Source: Gammaproteobacteria bacterium (GTDB lineage Bacteria; Pseudomonadota; Gammaproteobacteria; Xanthomonadales; Xanthomonadaceae). Taken from it: 17,308 bases of DNA. Position 1 is the first letter of the stretch, and each line of letters opens with the position of its first letter. The DNA is taken from NCBI GenBank assembly GCA_026398715.1, contig JAPLSI010000173.1:1-17308 (forward strand), given 5' to 3'. This document shows, one piece after another, positions 7,861 through 17,034 of the stretch. A model generated the notes under the pieces. It saw nothing but the letters and a program-made list of their open reading frames with translations, ran no database searches and was not told the origin of the DNA. A program made the translations under genes and the position numbers.

Positions 7861-9120
7861 ATGAAACGACGCACGCTCATCGCCATCGCCGCAGTTGTCG
7901 TGACGGTGGTCGCCACTGGCGGCTTCATGATGAACAAAGGCAAGGACGACAAGGCGCAGGACGTGGAATCCACCACGGCCAAGCGCGCGAAAATCGTCCA
8001 GAAGGTCAACGGCACCGGCAAGATCCAGCCCAATACCGAGATCAACATCAGCGCCGATGTCAGCGCCAAAATCACCCGCCTGACCGTGAAGGAAGGCGAC
8101 CACGTCGAGAAGGGCCAGCTGCTGGTCGAGCTCGACCGCGACCGCTACCTTGCCAGCGTGCAGAGCCAGGAAGCCAACGTGCGTTCGGCCCAGGCCAACG
8201 CCAGGCTGGCCCGCGACAACCGCGACCAGGCCGAGCGCGTGTACAAGCGCGCCAAGGAACTGGTGGCCCGCAAGCTGCAGTCGCAGTCAGACCTCGATGC
8301 CGCGCAAACCGCCTTCCAGGTGGACGGCTCGCGCTACCAGTCGGCGATGGACCAGGTGCAGCAGGCCATCGGCGCGCTGCGCCAGGCCCAGGACGACCTG
8401 TCCAAGACCACCATCTACGCGCCGATCTCCGGCACGGTCAGCGACTTGAACAAGGAACAGGGCGAAATCGCCATCGGTTCGCAGTTCCAGGAAGACGTGA
8501 TCATGAAGGTGGCGCAACTTGGCGCCATGGAAGCCCTGGTGAACGTCGACGAGAACGACATCAACGCGATCAGGATCGGCCAGTCGGCCCAGATAGAAGT
8601 GGATGCCGTACTCGGCGACAAGATCACCGGCACCGTGTCCGAGATCGCCAACAGCGCCAACGTGCCGCCGGCGGGCTCGACCGCGCAGAAGACCGAGTTC
8701 GAGGTGAAGATCGCGATCACCAGTGACACCAGCAAGCTGCGCCCGGGCATGACCGCCAGTGCCGACATCGTCACCGAGACTCGCGACAGCGCGCTCAGCG
8801 TGCCGATCCAGTCGGTTACCGTGCGCACGCCCGAGCAACTCAAGGGCAAGGACGGCAAGCCCGGCAATTTCAAGGCGGGCAAGGACGGTTACGTCGAAGT
8901 GGTCTGGGTGATCCAGGACGGCAAGGCGGTGGCCCACCAGGTCGCCACCGGCATCCAGAGCGATGACGCCATCGAAATAAAGACCGGGCTCAAGGAAGGC
9001 GAAACCATCGTCTCCGGCAGCTACCGCGCCATCTCGCGCGACCTCAATATCGGCGACGCAGTCACCATCAAGAAGCCCGGCGACAAGTCGGACAACAAGC
9101 TGGCCGCGAGCGGCAACTGA
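7861..9120 (+). CDS. MacA-like periplasmic adaptor subunit (HlyD/RND-MFP family)
   Basis: This 419-aa adaptor is anchored by one N-terminal membrane helix (about 5-24). The first lipoyl half is at about 58-95 ([18 protein letters not shown]). A long alpha-hairpin coiled coil rich in Gln/Ala/Arg runs over about 97-182. The second lipoyl half opens with [11 protein letters not shown] at 183-193. The beta-barrel domain follows ([13 protein letters not shown] at 229-241), then the membrane-proximal domain. [11 protein letters not shown] at 293-303 is typical of MacA/HlyD adaptors. A Lys/Gly-rich insert (about 328-343) interrupts the last domain. The start is ATG 7861, since the frame farther upstream only runs antisense to trmO. 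It heads a tight operon with the ATPase (1-nt gap) and two permeases, so it should link the inner-membrane transporter to an outer-membrane channel encoded elsewhere. Confidence 0.94.
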   Translation: MKRRTLIAIAAVVVTVVATGGFMMNKGKDDKAQDVESTTAKRAKIVQKVNGTGKIQPNTEINISADVSAKITRLTVKEGDHVEKGQLLVELDRDRYLASVQSQEANVRSAQANARLARDNRDQAERVYKRAKELVARKLQSQSDLDAAQTAFQVDGSRYQSAMDQVQQAIGALRQAQDDLSKTTIYAPISGTVSDLNKEQGEIAIGSQFQEDVIMKVAQLGAMEALVNVDENDINAIRIGQSAQIEVDAVLGDKITGTVSEIANSANVPPAGSTAQKTEFEVKIAITSDTSKLRPGMTASADIVTETRDSALSVPIQSVTVRTPEQLKGKDGKPGNFKAGKDGYVEVVWVIQDGKAVAHQVATGIQSDDAIEIKTGLKEGETIVSGSYRAISRDLNIGDAVTIKKPGDKSDNKLAASGN

Positions 9121-9121
9121 C

Positions 9122-9855
<734 letters not shown>

Positions 9856-9859
<4 letters not shown>

Positions 9860-11097
9860 AACTCGGGCTCGACATCAGCGAGTCGTTCAAGATCGCCCTT
9901 AACGCCATCGCGGCCAACAAGAGCCGCGGCGCGCTCACGGCGCTTGGCATCATCATTGGCATCGTCGCGGTGATCACCACCATGACCGCCGCCAACGGAC
10001 TGCAATCGACCTTTCGACAGACCTTCGCCTCGGTCGGCGCCGACGTCCTGTATGTGTCCAAGTGGCCCTGGGTGCAGATGGGACCGGACTACAGCCTGCG
10101 CAAGCGACCGGAGGTCACCCTGCAGGTCGCCGACGCGCTGACCCATCGCCTGCAGGGCAGCGGAGCGATCGTCAATCCGAGCATCCACGGCGATCAAAGC
10201 GTCAAGTTCATGAACAACGAACTCGACTCGATCAGCGTCATTGGCACCACCGACAAGCAGGTGCTGGTGTCGACGATGGTGCCGGCCGCCGGCCGCTTCC
10301 TGATGCCGTTCGACGTGCAGTACAAACGCCACGTGGCAGTGATCGGCGCGGACGTCGCCGAGGGCCTGTTCGGCAAGGGCGACCCCCTTGATCGGGAATT
10401 CAAGATCGGCCGGCACGACTTCCGGGTGATCGGCGTGATGGAGAAGCAGGGCGGCAGCTTCTTCGGCGGACCCAACTTCGACCGCCAGGTGTTCATCCCG
10501 ATCGCTACCTTCAACAGCACCTTCGGCAACAAGGGCGGCCGTGCCGGCGTGGATATCGCCATCAAGGCGCCGCCGGGGAAGACGCTGGAGGACTTCGAGT
10601 CCGACACGGAAGGACTGATGCGCAGCATCCGCGGCCTAAAGCCGATCGAGAAGAACGATTTTTCCATCAACAAGCTCGACACCATCCTTGATGCCTACAA
10701 CAGCACCATGGGCGTGGTGATGCTGGTGGGCCTGGCCATCACCAGCATCTCGCTGTTCGTCGGCGGCGTCGGCGTGATGAACATCATGCTGGTCTCTGTG
10801 ACCGAGCGCACCAAGGAAATCGGCATCCGCAAGGCGATCGGCGCCAAGCGGCGCAGCATCCTGCTGCAGTTCCTGTTCGAGTCCTCGATCATCTGCCTGT
10901 TCGGCGGCATCATCGGCGTGAGCGTCGCCGGCGTGCTGACGTCCATCATCAACGCCCACCTGATGCCGGCCAGCCTGTCGCCCTTCATCGTGCTGCTCGC
11001 GCTGGTGGTTTCGGTGGCGGTCGGCGTGATCTCGGGCATGATCCCGGCCTGGCGCGGCGCCAAGCTCGATCCTATCGAGGCGCTTCGCTATGAGTGA
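9856..11097 (+). CDS. ABC transporter permease 1 (MacB/FtsX type)
   Basis: This inner-membrane subunit has 413 aa and the usual four-helix plan. TM1 is about 26-46 after the amphipathic [19 protein letters not shown] large periplasmic core (MacB_PCD-like) covers about 47-280, and TM2-TM4 are at about 284-312, 338-365 and 376-398. The cytoplasmic coupling segment [20 protein letters not shown] (314-333) contacts the ATPase in MacB. The ending PIEALRYE is also typical. The start overlaps the ATPase stop by 4 nt. It is a paralogue of the next gene, so the transporter is probably a permease heterodimer with two copies of the shared ATPase. The substrate is unknown; MacB relatives export peptides, lipoproteins or small amphiphiles. 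Confidence 0.95.
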
Positions 11098-11105
11098 GTC
11101 CGCCC

Positions 11106-12350
11106 ATGCATAAGTCCGATGTATTCCTGATGTCGCTGGGCGCGATCGGCGGCAACAAGCTGCGCTCGTTCCTGACCCTGGTCGGCATCGTGCTGGGTGT
11201 GGCCTCCATCATCGGCGTGATGACCGCGATCACGGTCATGCAGGACACGATCGAAAAGGAGATCAGCGTGCTTGGCGCGCAGACCTTCCAGGTACAGAAA
11301 TGGCCGAACGGCTTCACCAGCGATGAGCAGGAACGCGCCGCGCGGACGTGGCCGCCAGTCACCCTTGCCGAGGCGCAGGCGATCCGCGACCAGGCCTCCA
11401 GCGTGGACTCGGTCGGCACGGAAATCTGGGATGGCGGCAAGTCCGCGTCCTACAAGGACGTCAAGACCGATCCGATGATCTCCCTGGTCGGCGGCTCGCC
11501 GGAGTATTCGGAAAACAACTCCCAGCCGATCGGCGACGGTCGCAACCTGTCGGAGATGGACATGCGCGCGGCACGGCGCGTGGTCGTGCTCGGGCACGCG
11601 CTGGCCGACCAGTTGTTCCCGTTCACCGATCCGATCGGCAAGGTCATCCAGCTCGACGAGCGCAAGTTCGAGGTGATCGGCGTGTTCGAGAAAAAGGTCT
11701 CGGCCTTCGGCGGACCCTACGAGACCATGGCCCTGATCCCCAGTGGCGCCTATACCCAGGTCTACGGGTTGATCGATCCGGAGGGTTACCCGCGCTCGGT
11801 CAACGTGACCGTGCGCTCGAGGACCCCGGAGCTGCTGCAGGACGCCATCGAAGAGACCCGCCAGGTACTTCGCAACACGCGCCACCTCAAGCACGACGCG
11901 CCGGACAATTTCTTCTACTTCACCAGCGCCAGCTCGGTCGATACCTTCAACAAGGCCACGCTGGGCGTGAAGATCGGCGCCTTCCTGATGGGCGGCGTCG
12001 CTCTGCTGGTCGCGGGCATCGGCATCATGAACATCATGCTGGTGTCGGTGACCGAGCGGACCAAGGAAATAGGCATCCGCAAGGCGCTCGGCGCCAAGCG
12101 CAGGAACATCCTGGCCCAATTCCTGCTGGAGGCCGTGGTGCTGTGCAACGTCGGCGGCGTGATCGGCATCGCCCTGGGCTTCCTGCTCGGCAACGTGTTC
12201 ACCTTCTTCACCGAGTTCGAGGCACGCGTGCCGCTCGGTTGGGCGATCTTCGGCGTGGTCTTCTGCAGCCTGATCGGCATCGTCTTCGGCATGATCCCGG
12301 CCATCAAGGCCTCGCGCCTGAATCCCATCGACGCGCTGCACTACGAATAG
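11106..12350 (+). CDS. ABC transporter permease 2 (MacB/FtsX type)
   Basis: This protein of 414 aa is paralogous to permease 1. It has TM1 at about 20-44, a periplasmic core at 45-285, TM2-TM4 at about 287-312, 338-365 and 375-399, and the end NPIDALHYE. The coupling segment [20 protein letters not shown] falls at 314-333, the same numbering as in its partner. FGGP at 201-204 in the periplasmic core also recurs in permease 1. ATG 11106 is used. A GTG at 11094 that overlaps the previous stop (GTGA) is in frame and would add four residues; it cannot be excluded. The two permeases differ mostly in their periplasmic cores, which suggests an asymmetric substrate or adaptor face. Confidence 0.94.
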   Translation: MHKSDVFLMSLGAIGGNKLRSFLTLVGIVLGVASIIGVMTAITVMQDTIEKEISVLGAQTFQVQKWPNGFTSDEQERAARTWPPVTLAEAQAIRDQASSVDSVGTEIWDGGKSASYKDVKTDPMISLVGGSPEYSENNSQPIGDGRNLSEMDMRAARRVVVLGHALADQLFPFTDPIGKVIQLDERKFEVIGVFEKKVSAFGGPYETMALIPSGAYTQVYGLIDPEGYPRSVNVTVRSRTPELLQDAIEETRQVLRNTRHLKHDAPDNFFYFTSASSVDTFNKATLGVKIGAFLMGGVALLVAGIGIMNIMLVSVTERTKEIGIRKALGAKRRNILAQFLLEAVVLCNVGGVIGIALGFLLGNVFTFFTEFEARVPLGWAIFGVVFCSLIGIVFGMIPAIKASRLNPIDALHYE

Positions 12351-12360
12351 CCGGCGCGAC

Positions 12361-12389
12361 TTGACCGGGGCTGGCTTCGCTTCCAACAT
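12361..12389 (+). promoter_or_regulatory. Weak candidate promoter ahead of the LiaF-like gene
   Basis: TTGACC (12361-12366) is followed after 17 nt by CAACAT (12384-12389). This gives a near-consensus -35 and a poor -10 in the 68-nt gap after permease 2. It could allow the two small downstream genes to be transcribed separately from the transporter. The match may be chance. Confidence 0.2.
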
Positions 12390-12418
12390 GGCGGCTGACG
12401 CCAGGCATGGGAACTGCA

Positions 12419-12595
12419 ATGCGCAACCGATCCAACGTTGGGGCCTACGTGCTGATCGCGCTGGGCATCTATTTCCTGCTGTCCAAGCTCGACCTGATCC
12501 CGAACCTGATCCCGCTGCTGTTCGACTGGTGGCCGGTCGCCCTGATCGTGATCGGCGTGTCGATGCTGGTGCGGCGGTCGCGCGACGAGCCGTAG
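12419..12595 (+). CDS. Small LiaI/LiaF-like (DUF5668-type) membrane protein
   Basis: This 58-aa protein has a basic start (MRNRSN) and two hydrophobic helices, about 9-24 and 38-50, with a WWP motif between them. It ends in Arg-rich residues (VRRSRDEP). The pattern, a Gly-rich helix, a loop, then W-P-hydrophobic-IGV-RR, is that of the LiaI/LiaF-type transmembrane region, found in proteins linked to envelope stress. ATG 12419 is chosen because GGGA lies 6 nt ahead; ATG 12407 would add four residues with poor spacing. It follows permease 2 by 68 nt and precedes the DUF3703 gene by 7 nt, so it probably belongs to the transporter operon. A role in that complex is only inferred. Confidence 0.8.
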   Translation: MRNRSNVGAYVLIALGIYFLLSKLDLIPNLIPLLFDWWPVALIVIGVSMLVRRSRDEP

Positions 12596-12602
12596 GGGCG
12601 CG

Positions 12603-12962
12603 ATGAGTCGCTACGCAAGCAAGATCGCACCCTACGTCGCGGCGGAACTCGCCCTGGCGCGCGAAGCCGAGCTCGCGGGAAGGCACGACGACGGATTCCG
12701 GCATCTTGAGCGCGCGCATGTGCTTGGCCAGGCGTCCACCGCGCACCACGTTCGCGTGCACTGGCGGATGCTGTGCTGGGGATTGCGCCACCGCCAGGCC
12801 GGCGAAGTGGCAGGGCAACTGCTGCGCCTGGTCGGCGCCATTACCAAAACGGCCATCGGCCTGTTGCCGGAAGGCAATACCGGCGGCGCCAACGTAAGCG
12901 CCGTCAAGCCGATGCCGGTGCCTGAGGACCTGGCGGAAATCCTTCGGTCCGCCAGGGCCTGA
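12603..12962 (+). CDS. DUF3703 family protein
   Basis: This 119-aa soluble, probably alpha-helical protein has no signal peptide. Conserved-looking blocks are HLERAHVLGQ at 34-43, HHVRVHWRML at 48-57, and the C-terminal GNTGGANVSAVKPMPVP at about 90-106. These match what I know of DUF3703. The several His residues (34, 39, 48, 49, 53, 62) could bind a metal, but this is speculation. No function is established. The start at 12603 has GGGG (12596-12599) just upstream and lies 7 nt after the small membrane protein gene, so co-transcription is likely. It is the last gene of the operon and ends 12 nt from the convergent peptidase gene. Confidence 0.85.
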   Translation: MSRYASKIAPYVAAELALAREAELAGRHDDGFRHLERAHVLGQASTAHHVRVHWRMLCWGLRHRQAGEVAGQLLRLVGAITKTAIGLLPEGNTGGANVSAVKPMPVPEDLAEILRSARA

Positions 12963-12974
12963 AAGCGGCGCGTT

Positions 12975-14441
12975 TCAGCGCATGAAGCTTTCGATTTCCT
13001 CGACAGTGCGCGGCTCGGCAGCAGACAGGTTCTTCGGCTCGCCGTTGGTGATCAGGATGTCATCCTCGATGCGCACGCCGATGTCGGCGTACTTCGCCAG
13101 GGCCGCTTCGATGCCGGCCTTCTCCGCGGCAGGCAGGGCCTGGAACACGGGATTGCCGCGCACGTCCGCAGGCCTGACGTAAAGCCCCGGCTCGTTGGTC
13201 ACGATCCGGCCGGCGACCAGCTTGCTGGCGCGGTCGTTGACATCGTGCGTACGCAAGCCCAGTTCGTGGCCCAGCCCGTGCAGGAAATACATCTGCACCT
13301 GCTCGCGCACGTTACGGCTGACCAGCCCCAGCTTCACCAGTTCGTCGCCCAGCAGCTTCACGGCTTCCTCGTGCACTTCGCGCGCATGCACGCCCGGTTT
13401 CATCATCGCAATGGTGCTGGTCTGGGTGCGCAGCACGGCTTCATAGATGTCGCGCTGCTCCGGACTGAAGGTTCCGTCCTGCGGATAGGTGCGGCTGACA
13501 TCGGCTGAATAGCCGTCCACTTCCGCGCCGATGTCGGTCAGCACCAGGCTGCCGGGCGTGATCGGGTCGTTGTTGGTCTCGTAGTGCAGCGTGGTGGTGT
13601 TGCGGCCCGAGGCGGCAATGGACGGAAACGCCCAGCAGCAAGCACCGAGGTCGCGGAAGGCGTGCTCGACACTGGCTTGCACCTGGTATTCGTGGGTGGC
13701 GGTGCGCGCACGACGCATAGCCGCCTTCTGCGCGGCGACGGTCACGTCGATGGCCCGTTGCACGGTGGCGAGTTCGGCCGGGCTCTTGATCATGCGCATG
13801 TTGGCCAGCAGCGGGAACGCATCGCGGAACTGCAGCTCGGGATAGCTTCGGCGCAACTCCTCGACCAGCTTTCGTTCGGCGGTCAGCTCGCCGCCCAGGT
13901 TGCGGTTTTCCATGATCATCCAGACCACGGCCTTGCCAGAGCGCACGCGATCGCGCCAGGCCAACAGTCCGGCGGTGCCGAAGGAGCGATAGGTGCGCGA
14001 GTCGCCCCACGAACGACCTTCCATCGCCGCCTGCAGGAAACCACGGAAGCGCGTGGACGAAACGACTTCCTTCACGCCGCTGGCCTTGCCCGCTTCATCG
14101 CGGGTCGGGATGCGACCGGTCCACACTTCCTGCGACGGATTGCCATCGCGCGTGAACAGGATTTCCTTGTGTTCCGTTTCGCCGGGCACCAGCACCAGGC
14201 TGGTCTCCGGTTCGTTCTGCCCGGTCAGGTACAGCAGGCTGTCCTCCTGGCGGAACGGCCAGTCAACGTCGCCATTGCGTTGCGCTGGCGGCGGCGACAT
14301 CAGGATCAACATCGCGTCCGGTCCGATCTGCCGCGCCAACTCGGCGCGACGCGCGGCGTAGTCGTCGGCATTCGCACTGGCGAGCCCGGGCATCACGATC
14401 AAGATGAGCGCGGCCAAGCCGACGCGGAAAACAGGGCGCAT
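12975..14441 (-). CDS. Exported M24 family aminopeptidase (Xaa-Pro aminopeptidase-like)
   Basis: This 488-aa enzyme should remove the N-terminal residue from peptides with proline in position two, using a two-metal site. A Sec signal peptide spans about 1-24 (cleavage after ASA), so it acts outside the cytoplasm, unlike E. coli PepP. An AMP_N-type domain begins near 26 (YAARRAELARQIG). The pita-bread domain starts near 220 (IKSPAEL). All five metal ligands are present: D303 (TDIGAE), D314 (SADVSRTYP), H392 (HGLGHELGL), E417 (TNEPGLYV) and E459 (VRIEDD). H388 and H399 fill the supporting His positions. Start 14441 is preferred over the longer frame to 14540, because it gives the signal peptide and has AGGAG at 14449-14453. 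It lies 34 nt after the methyltransferase-like gene on the same strand. Confidence 0.95.
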   Translation of the reverse strand: MRPVFRVGLAALILIVMPGLASANADDYAARRAELARQIGPDAMLILMSPPPAQRNGDVDWPFRQEDSLLYLTGQNEPETSLVLVPGETEHKEILFTRDGNPSQEVWTGRIPTRDEAGKASGVKEVVSSTRFRGFLQAAMEGRSWGDSRTYRSFGTAGLLAWRDRVRSGKAVVWMIMENRNLGGELTAERKLVEELRRSYPELQFRDAFPLLANMRMIKSPAELATVQRAIDVTVAAQKAAMRRARTATHEYQVQASVEHAFRDLGACCWAFPSIAASGRNTTTLHYETNNDPITPGSLVLTDIGAEVDGYSADVSRTYPQDGTFSPEQRDIYEAVLRTQTSTIAMMKPGVHAREVHEEAVKLLGDELVKLGLVSRNVREQVQMYFLHGLGHELGLRTHDVNDRASKLVAGRIVTNEPGLYVRPADVRGNPVFQALPAAEKAGIEAALAKYADIGVRIEDDILITNGEPKNLSAAEPRTVEEIESFMR

Positions 14442-14475
14442 CTGGAATCTCCTGGTGGTTTGCCGAACGAAGCGA

Positions 14476-15237
14476 TCAGCGCTTGCGGTATAGGTGCACG
14501 AAGCGATCCGTCTTGCCGCGGATCGCCTTGTCGAAAACATTCAGGCTGTGGTCGTCGTCGCTGTTGCCCAGCACGTCGATGGAACCGGCGAAATCAAGGC
14601 CATGCGCCTTGAAATCCGCCACCGCGAATGACTCGTCGATGCGATGAAGCTTCTGCGCATCGTCCTTGCCGGTGCCGGCACGCGCCTTGTGGTCGACGAT
14701 CAGCAGCACGCCGCCGGGCTTGAGGCCGGCAACGATCTGGTCGATGAACTGGCCGGCATCGATGGCGGGCCAGTTGTCGGCCGGGTCAACCACGTACAGG
14801 TCGTGGTAGGACATCACGATCAGCGCACCGTCCAGCGTTCCCTTGCCCAGGTTCATCGCCTCGGGCGGCAACACTTCATAGCTGACGTTGGGCAGGCGGT
14901 TGTCGGCAAGGCGCGTGGCCAGGCCTTTCTTCGCGTAGCCGTCGTAGGGCGGGTTGTTGATCAACCGGACATGGCCCTTCGGCCCGACGATGCCGGCGAT
15001 GATCTCGCTGTAGTAACCACCACCACCGAAGATGTCGGCGACTTTCATGCCCGGGCGGAACCCTGCCAGCTTCAACACGGCTGCGGGCTGGTCGCGCTGG
15101 TCGCGTTCGCGGTCGCTGTCGGACCGTGCAGGATTGGCCAGCGCATCGGCGAGCGCGTCGTTGGCCGGCGTGGCCACGCTGGCGCAGGCGGTAAGCACAA
15201 GCAGGCTCGCGCCGAGCAGGAAAGGAATCAGGCGCAT
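14476..15237 (-). CDS. Class I SAM-methyltransferase-fold lipoprotein
   Basis: This 253-aa protein begins with a lipoprotein signal (lipobox LTAC, C18 in the mature-start numbering). A Rossmann-type methyltransferase domain follows. Motif I is VADIFGGGGYY at 66-76, the motif near strand 4 is LDGALIVMSYHDLY at 135-148, and LKPGGVLLIVDH is at 172-183. This resembles the predicted methyltransferases grouped as COG4798. Start ATG 15237 was chosen because GGAGA (15243-15247) is 5 nt upstream; a TTG at 15249 would extend it by four residues. The odd point is location, since an exported SAM enzyme has no obvious SAM supply. It may act on a secreted compound, bind another ligand, or have a different activity. 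It is the first gene of a likely two-gene operon with the exported aminopeptidase. Confidence 0.9.
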   Translation of the reverse strand: MRLIPFLLGASLLVLTACASVATPANDALADALANPARSDSDRERDQRDQPAAVLKLAGFRPGMKVADIFGGGGYYSEIIAGIVGPKGHVRLINNPPYDGYAKKGLATRLADNRLPNVSYEVLPPEAMNLGKGTLDGALIVMSYHDLYVVDPADNWPAIDAGQFIDQIVAGLKPGGVLLIVDHKARAGTGKDDAQKLHRIDESFAVADFKAHGLDFAGSIDVLGNSDDDHSLNVFDKAIRGKTDRFVHLYRKR

Positions 15238-15242
15238 GCGGG

Positions 15243-15247
15243 TCTCC
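15243..15247 (-). promoter_or_regulatory. Shine-Dalgarno site deciding the methyltransferase start
   Basis: GGAGA on the minus strand lies 5 nt ahead of ATG 15237. The competing TTG at 15249 overlaps this site and has no ribosome site of its own. The ATG also gives the better lipoprotein signal. Confidence 0.6.
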
Positions 15248-15370
15248 AAGGATTCGTGGCCTAGCTTAGCCGACGCAAGCCGCCCGGATCATGTGCCATT
15301 CGCCCGGCCTTCATGCGCCTGCAACATGCAGCCCCTAGCGTGGCCTTCTCCGCCAACCGAAGGACGCCCC

Positions 15371-16741
15371 ATGATTCGCCCCCTTGCCGTCGCACTCTCG
15401 CTTGCCCTGGCCGTCCCCGTTGCACAGGCCGCTGACTGGACGCTCGTCAATGTCGTGGAGACGCCGGCCACGACTGCCGACGCCCTGCCCCTGCGCAAAG
15501 GCGTTGCCAATAGTGCCAACCTCAATCGCTTCGGCTTCTATTCCGACCTGGTGTTCGACAAGAAGACAGGCGACTGGTTTGCCCTGGCCGATCGCGGACC
15601 CGGTGGCGGCCTGATCGACTACGCCACGCGCGTCGAGCGCATCCATGTGCCGTATGACGCCGCGACTGGCGAGATCGGACAGCCGGTGATCAAGAGGACG
15701 ATGCTGTTCAAGGCCGAGGATGGCCTGTTGTTCAACGGCCTCAATCCGCTGCTGCTCAATGCCGACAAGTCGCTGCTGGGCGCCAGTTTCGATCCCGAGG
15801 GCCTGGCCATCGGCAATGGCGGCCATTTCTTCATCGCCGACGAATACGGCCCGAGTGTTTACGAATTCACGTCCAGCGGCCAGTTCATCCGCGCCCTGTC
15901 GGTGCCGGAAAACCTCAAGCCGGTGGAAGCCGGCGGCGCGGCCAACTACACGGACGGGCGCCCGACCATCGTGCGCGGCCGCCAGGACAATCGCGGTTTT
16001 GAAGGCCTGACCTTCAATCGCAGCGGCGACAAGCTGTATGCGGTAATGCAGGACCCGCTGGTGGACGAGGGCAGCAGCAACGATGGCCGGCGCAGCCGGA
16101 ATGTCCGCGTGGTCGAATTCGATGCGGTCAGCGGCCAGTCCACGGCGCAATTCGTCTATCAGCTGGAAAGCCGCAGCGTGTTGAACGCGATCGATCCCTC
16201 CACGGCGGACGACTTCTCGGCCACCAACCAGGGCCGCAGCATCGGCCTCAGCGCGATCACTGCGTTGTCGGATACGGACTTCCTTGTGCTCGAGCGCGAC
16301 AATCGCGGCCTGGGCGTCGAAGTGACCGCGACCCCGCTGCACAAGCGCGTCTATCGCATCAGCATCGCGGGCGCGAGCAACGTGCAGGGTGTTTCGCTGG
16401 CCGGCAGCGACGGGCTGCCGCTTGGCGTCGTGCCCGTGCAGAAGGCCAACGAAGTGGACCTGCTGGCTGCATTGAAGGCACAAGGCCATGAAGTTCCGGA
16501 AAAGATCGAGGGCCTGGCCATCGGCCCACAACTGGCGGACGGCCGCACGCTTGTCCTGCTCGGCACTGACAATGATTTCAGCGTGACCCAGACCGGTGCC
16601 GGCGAGCAGTTCGAGGTCTGCGTCAATCGGGCCGACGGCACGCGCGCCCAGGTCGCGCTGGATGCGCCCTGCCCTGCTGGCAAGTCGTTGATCCCGGGCA
16701 TGCTGATGAGCTTCGCGGTGGATTTTTCCGCGGCCGACTAA
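15371..16741 (+). CDS. Exported esterase-like phytase family protein
   Basis: This 456-aa protein has a clear Sec signal peptide (1-20, cleavage after AQA). The mature part matches the esterase-like-activity-of-phytase family, a beta-propeller-like fold. Visible repeats of its pattern are FGFYSDLVFD at 54-63, SFDPEGLAI at 139-147 and FFIADEYGPSVYEF at 153-166. They continue with NRGFEGLTF at 207-215, FLVLERDNRGLG at 304-315 and EKIEGLAI at 377-384. Conserved acidic residues (D141/E143, D157/E158, E211, E380) could bind metal or substrate. Two cysteines (C417, C434) near the end might form a disulfide. Start ATG 15371 has GAAGGA at 15358-15363. Family members are proposed to act on phosphate esters, but the substrate here is unknown. 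It is divergent from the methyltransferase gene across 133 nt. Confidence 0.9.
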   Translation: MIRPLAVALSLALAVPVAQAADWTLVNVVETPATTADALPLRKGVANSANLNRFGFYSDLVFDKKTGDWFALADRGPGGGLIDYATRVERIHVPYDAATGEIGQPVIKRTMLFKAEDGLLFNGLNPLLLNADKSLLGASFDPEGLAIGNGGHFFIADEYGPSVYEFTSSGQFIRALSVPENLKPVEAGGAANYTDGRPTIVRGRQDNRGFEGLTFNRSGDKLYAVMQDPLVDEGSSNDGRRSRNVRVVEFDAVSGQSTAQFVYQLESRSVLNAIDPSTADDFSATNQGRSIGLSAITALSDTDFLVLERDNRGLGVEVTATPLHKRVYRISIAGASNVQGVSLAGSDGLPLGVVPVQKANEVDLLAALKAQGHEVPEKIEGLAIGPQLADGRTLVLLGTDNDFSVTQTGAGEQFEVCVNRADGTRAQVALDAPCPAGKSLIPGMLMSFAVDFSAAD

Positions 16742-16767
16742 GCCGCGCCTTGCAAGGCTGGACCGGG

Positions 16768-16794
16768 GCGCCGCCGCACGTTGTCTGGCGGCGC
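16768..16794 (+). terminator. GC-rich stem-loop after the phytase-like gene, no T run
   Basis: GCGCCGCC (16768-16775) and GGCGGCGC (16787-16794) form a perfect 8-bp stem with an 11-nt loop, 27 nt after the stop of the phytase-like gene. No T run follows on either strand, so it is not a standard intrinsic terminator. It could instead protect or end the message together with Rho. Confidence 0.35.
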
Positions 16795-16827
16795 TCCACA
16801 GGCGTAGCAAGGGCGCGCCCGCCGTCG

Positions 16828-16992
16828 TCAGCGCTTCGCGCCCTTGGACTTGCCGCCGCCCTGGTCGGGAATTCGCTTGCCGCCGCTGCGGTGGGTCTCT
16901 TCGGGCTCGATGCCGCGCTTGCCGGTCCGATTCTGTTCGGCTGCCATCGGCTTGGTCTTCTTGACCAGGGGAATCTTCTGCTTTTCGCTCAT
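16828..16992 (-). CDS. Small, highly basic hypothetical protein
   Basis: This 54-aa protein is Lys/Arg/Gly-rich and predicted to be largely disordered, with no signal peptide or membrane segment. Its features are a start of MSEKQKIPLVKKTKP, a middle GKRGIEPEETHRSGGKR and a tail of GGGKSKGAKR. I do not recognise a family. ATG 16992 is chosen because AGGGA (16998-17002) sits 5 nt ahead; an in-frame ATG at 17043 has no ribosome site. The charge suggests nucleic-acid or ribosome contact, but this is only a guess. It is convergent with the phytase-like gene and may follow the SDR gene at 17079 in one transcript, with an 86-nt gap holding a stem-loop. Confidence 0.65.
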   Translation of the reverse strand: MSEKQKIPLVKKTKPMAAEQNRTGKRGIEPEETHRSGGKRIPDQGGGKSKGAKR

Positions 16993-17034
16993 GACCGTCC
17001 CTTGATGAGTGGAACGGCTTGATTCTGCCTGAAA

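Noticed and set aside
11088..12818. Long open frame (576 codons) on the minus strand across permease 2 and the small genes
   Set aside because: It has His/Asp/Arg-rich shadow composition and no recognisable domain, and it crosses three well-supported plus-strand genes.
12959..12978. CTGAAA/TTTCAG inverted repeat between the DUF3703 and peptidase genes
   Set aside because: The stem is only 6 bp and AT-rich, there is no T run on either strand, and it lies mostly in the coding ends. It is too weak to call a terminator.
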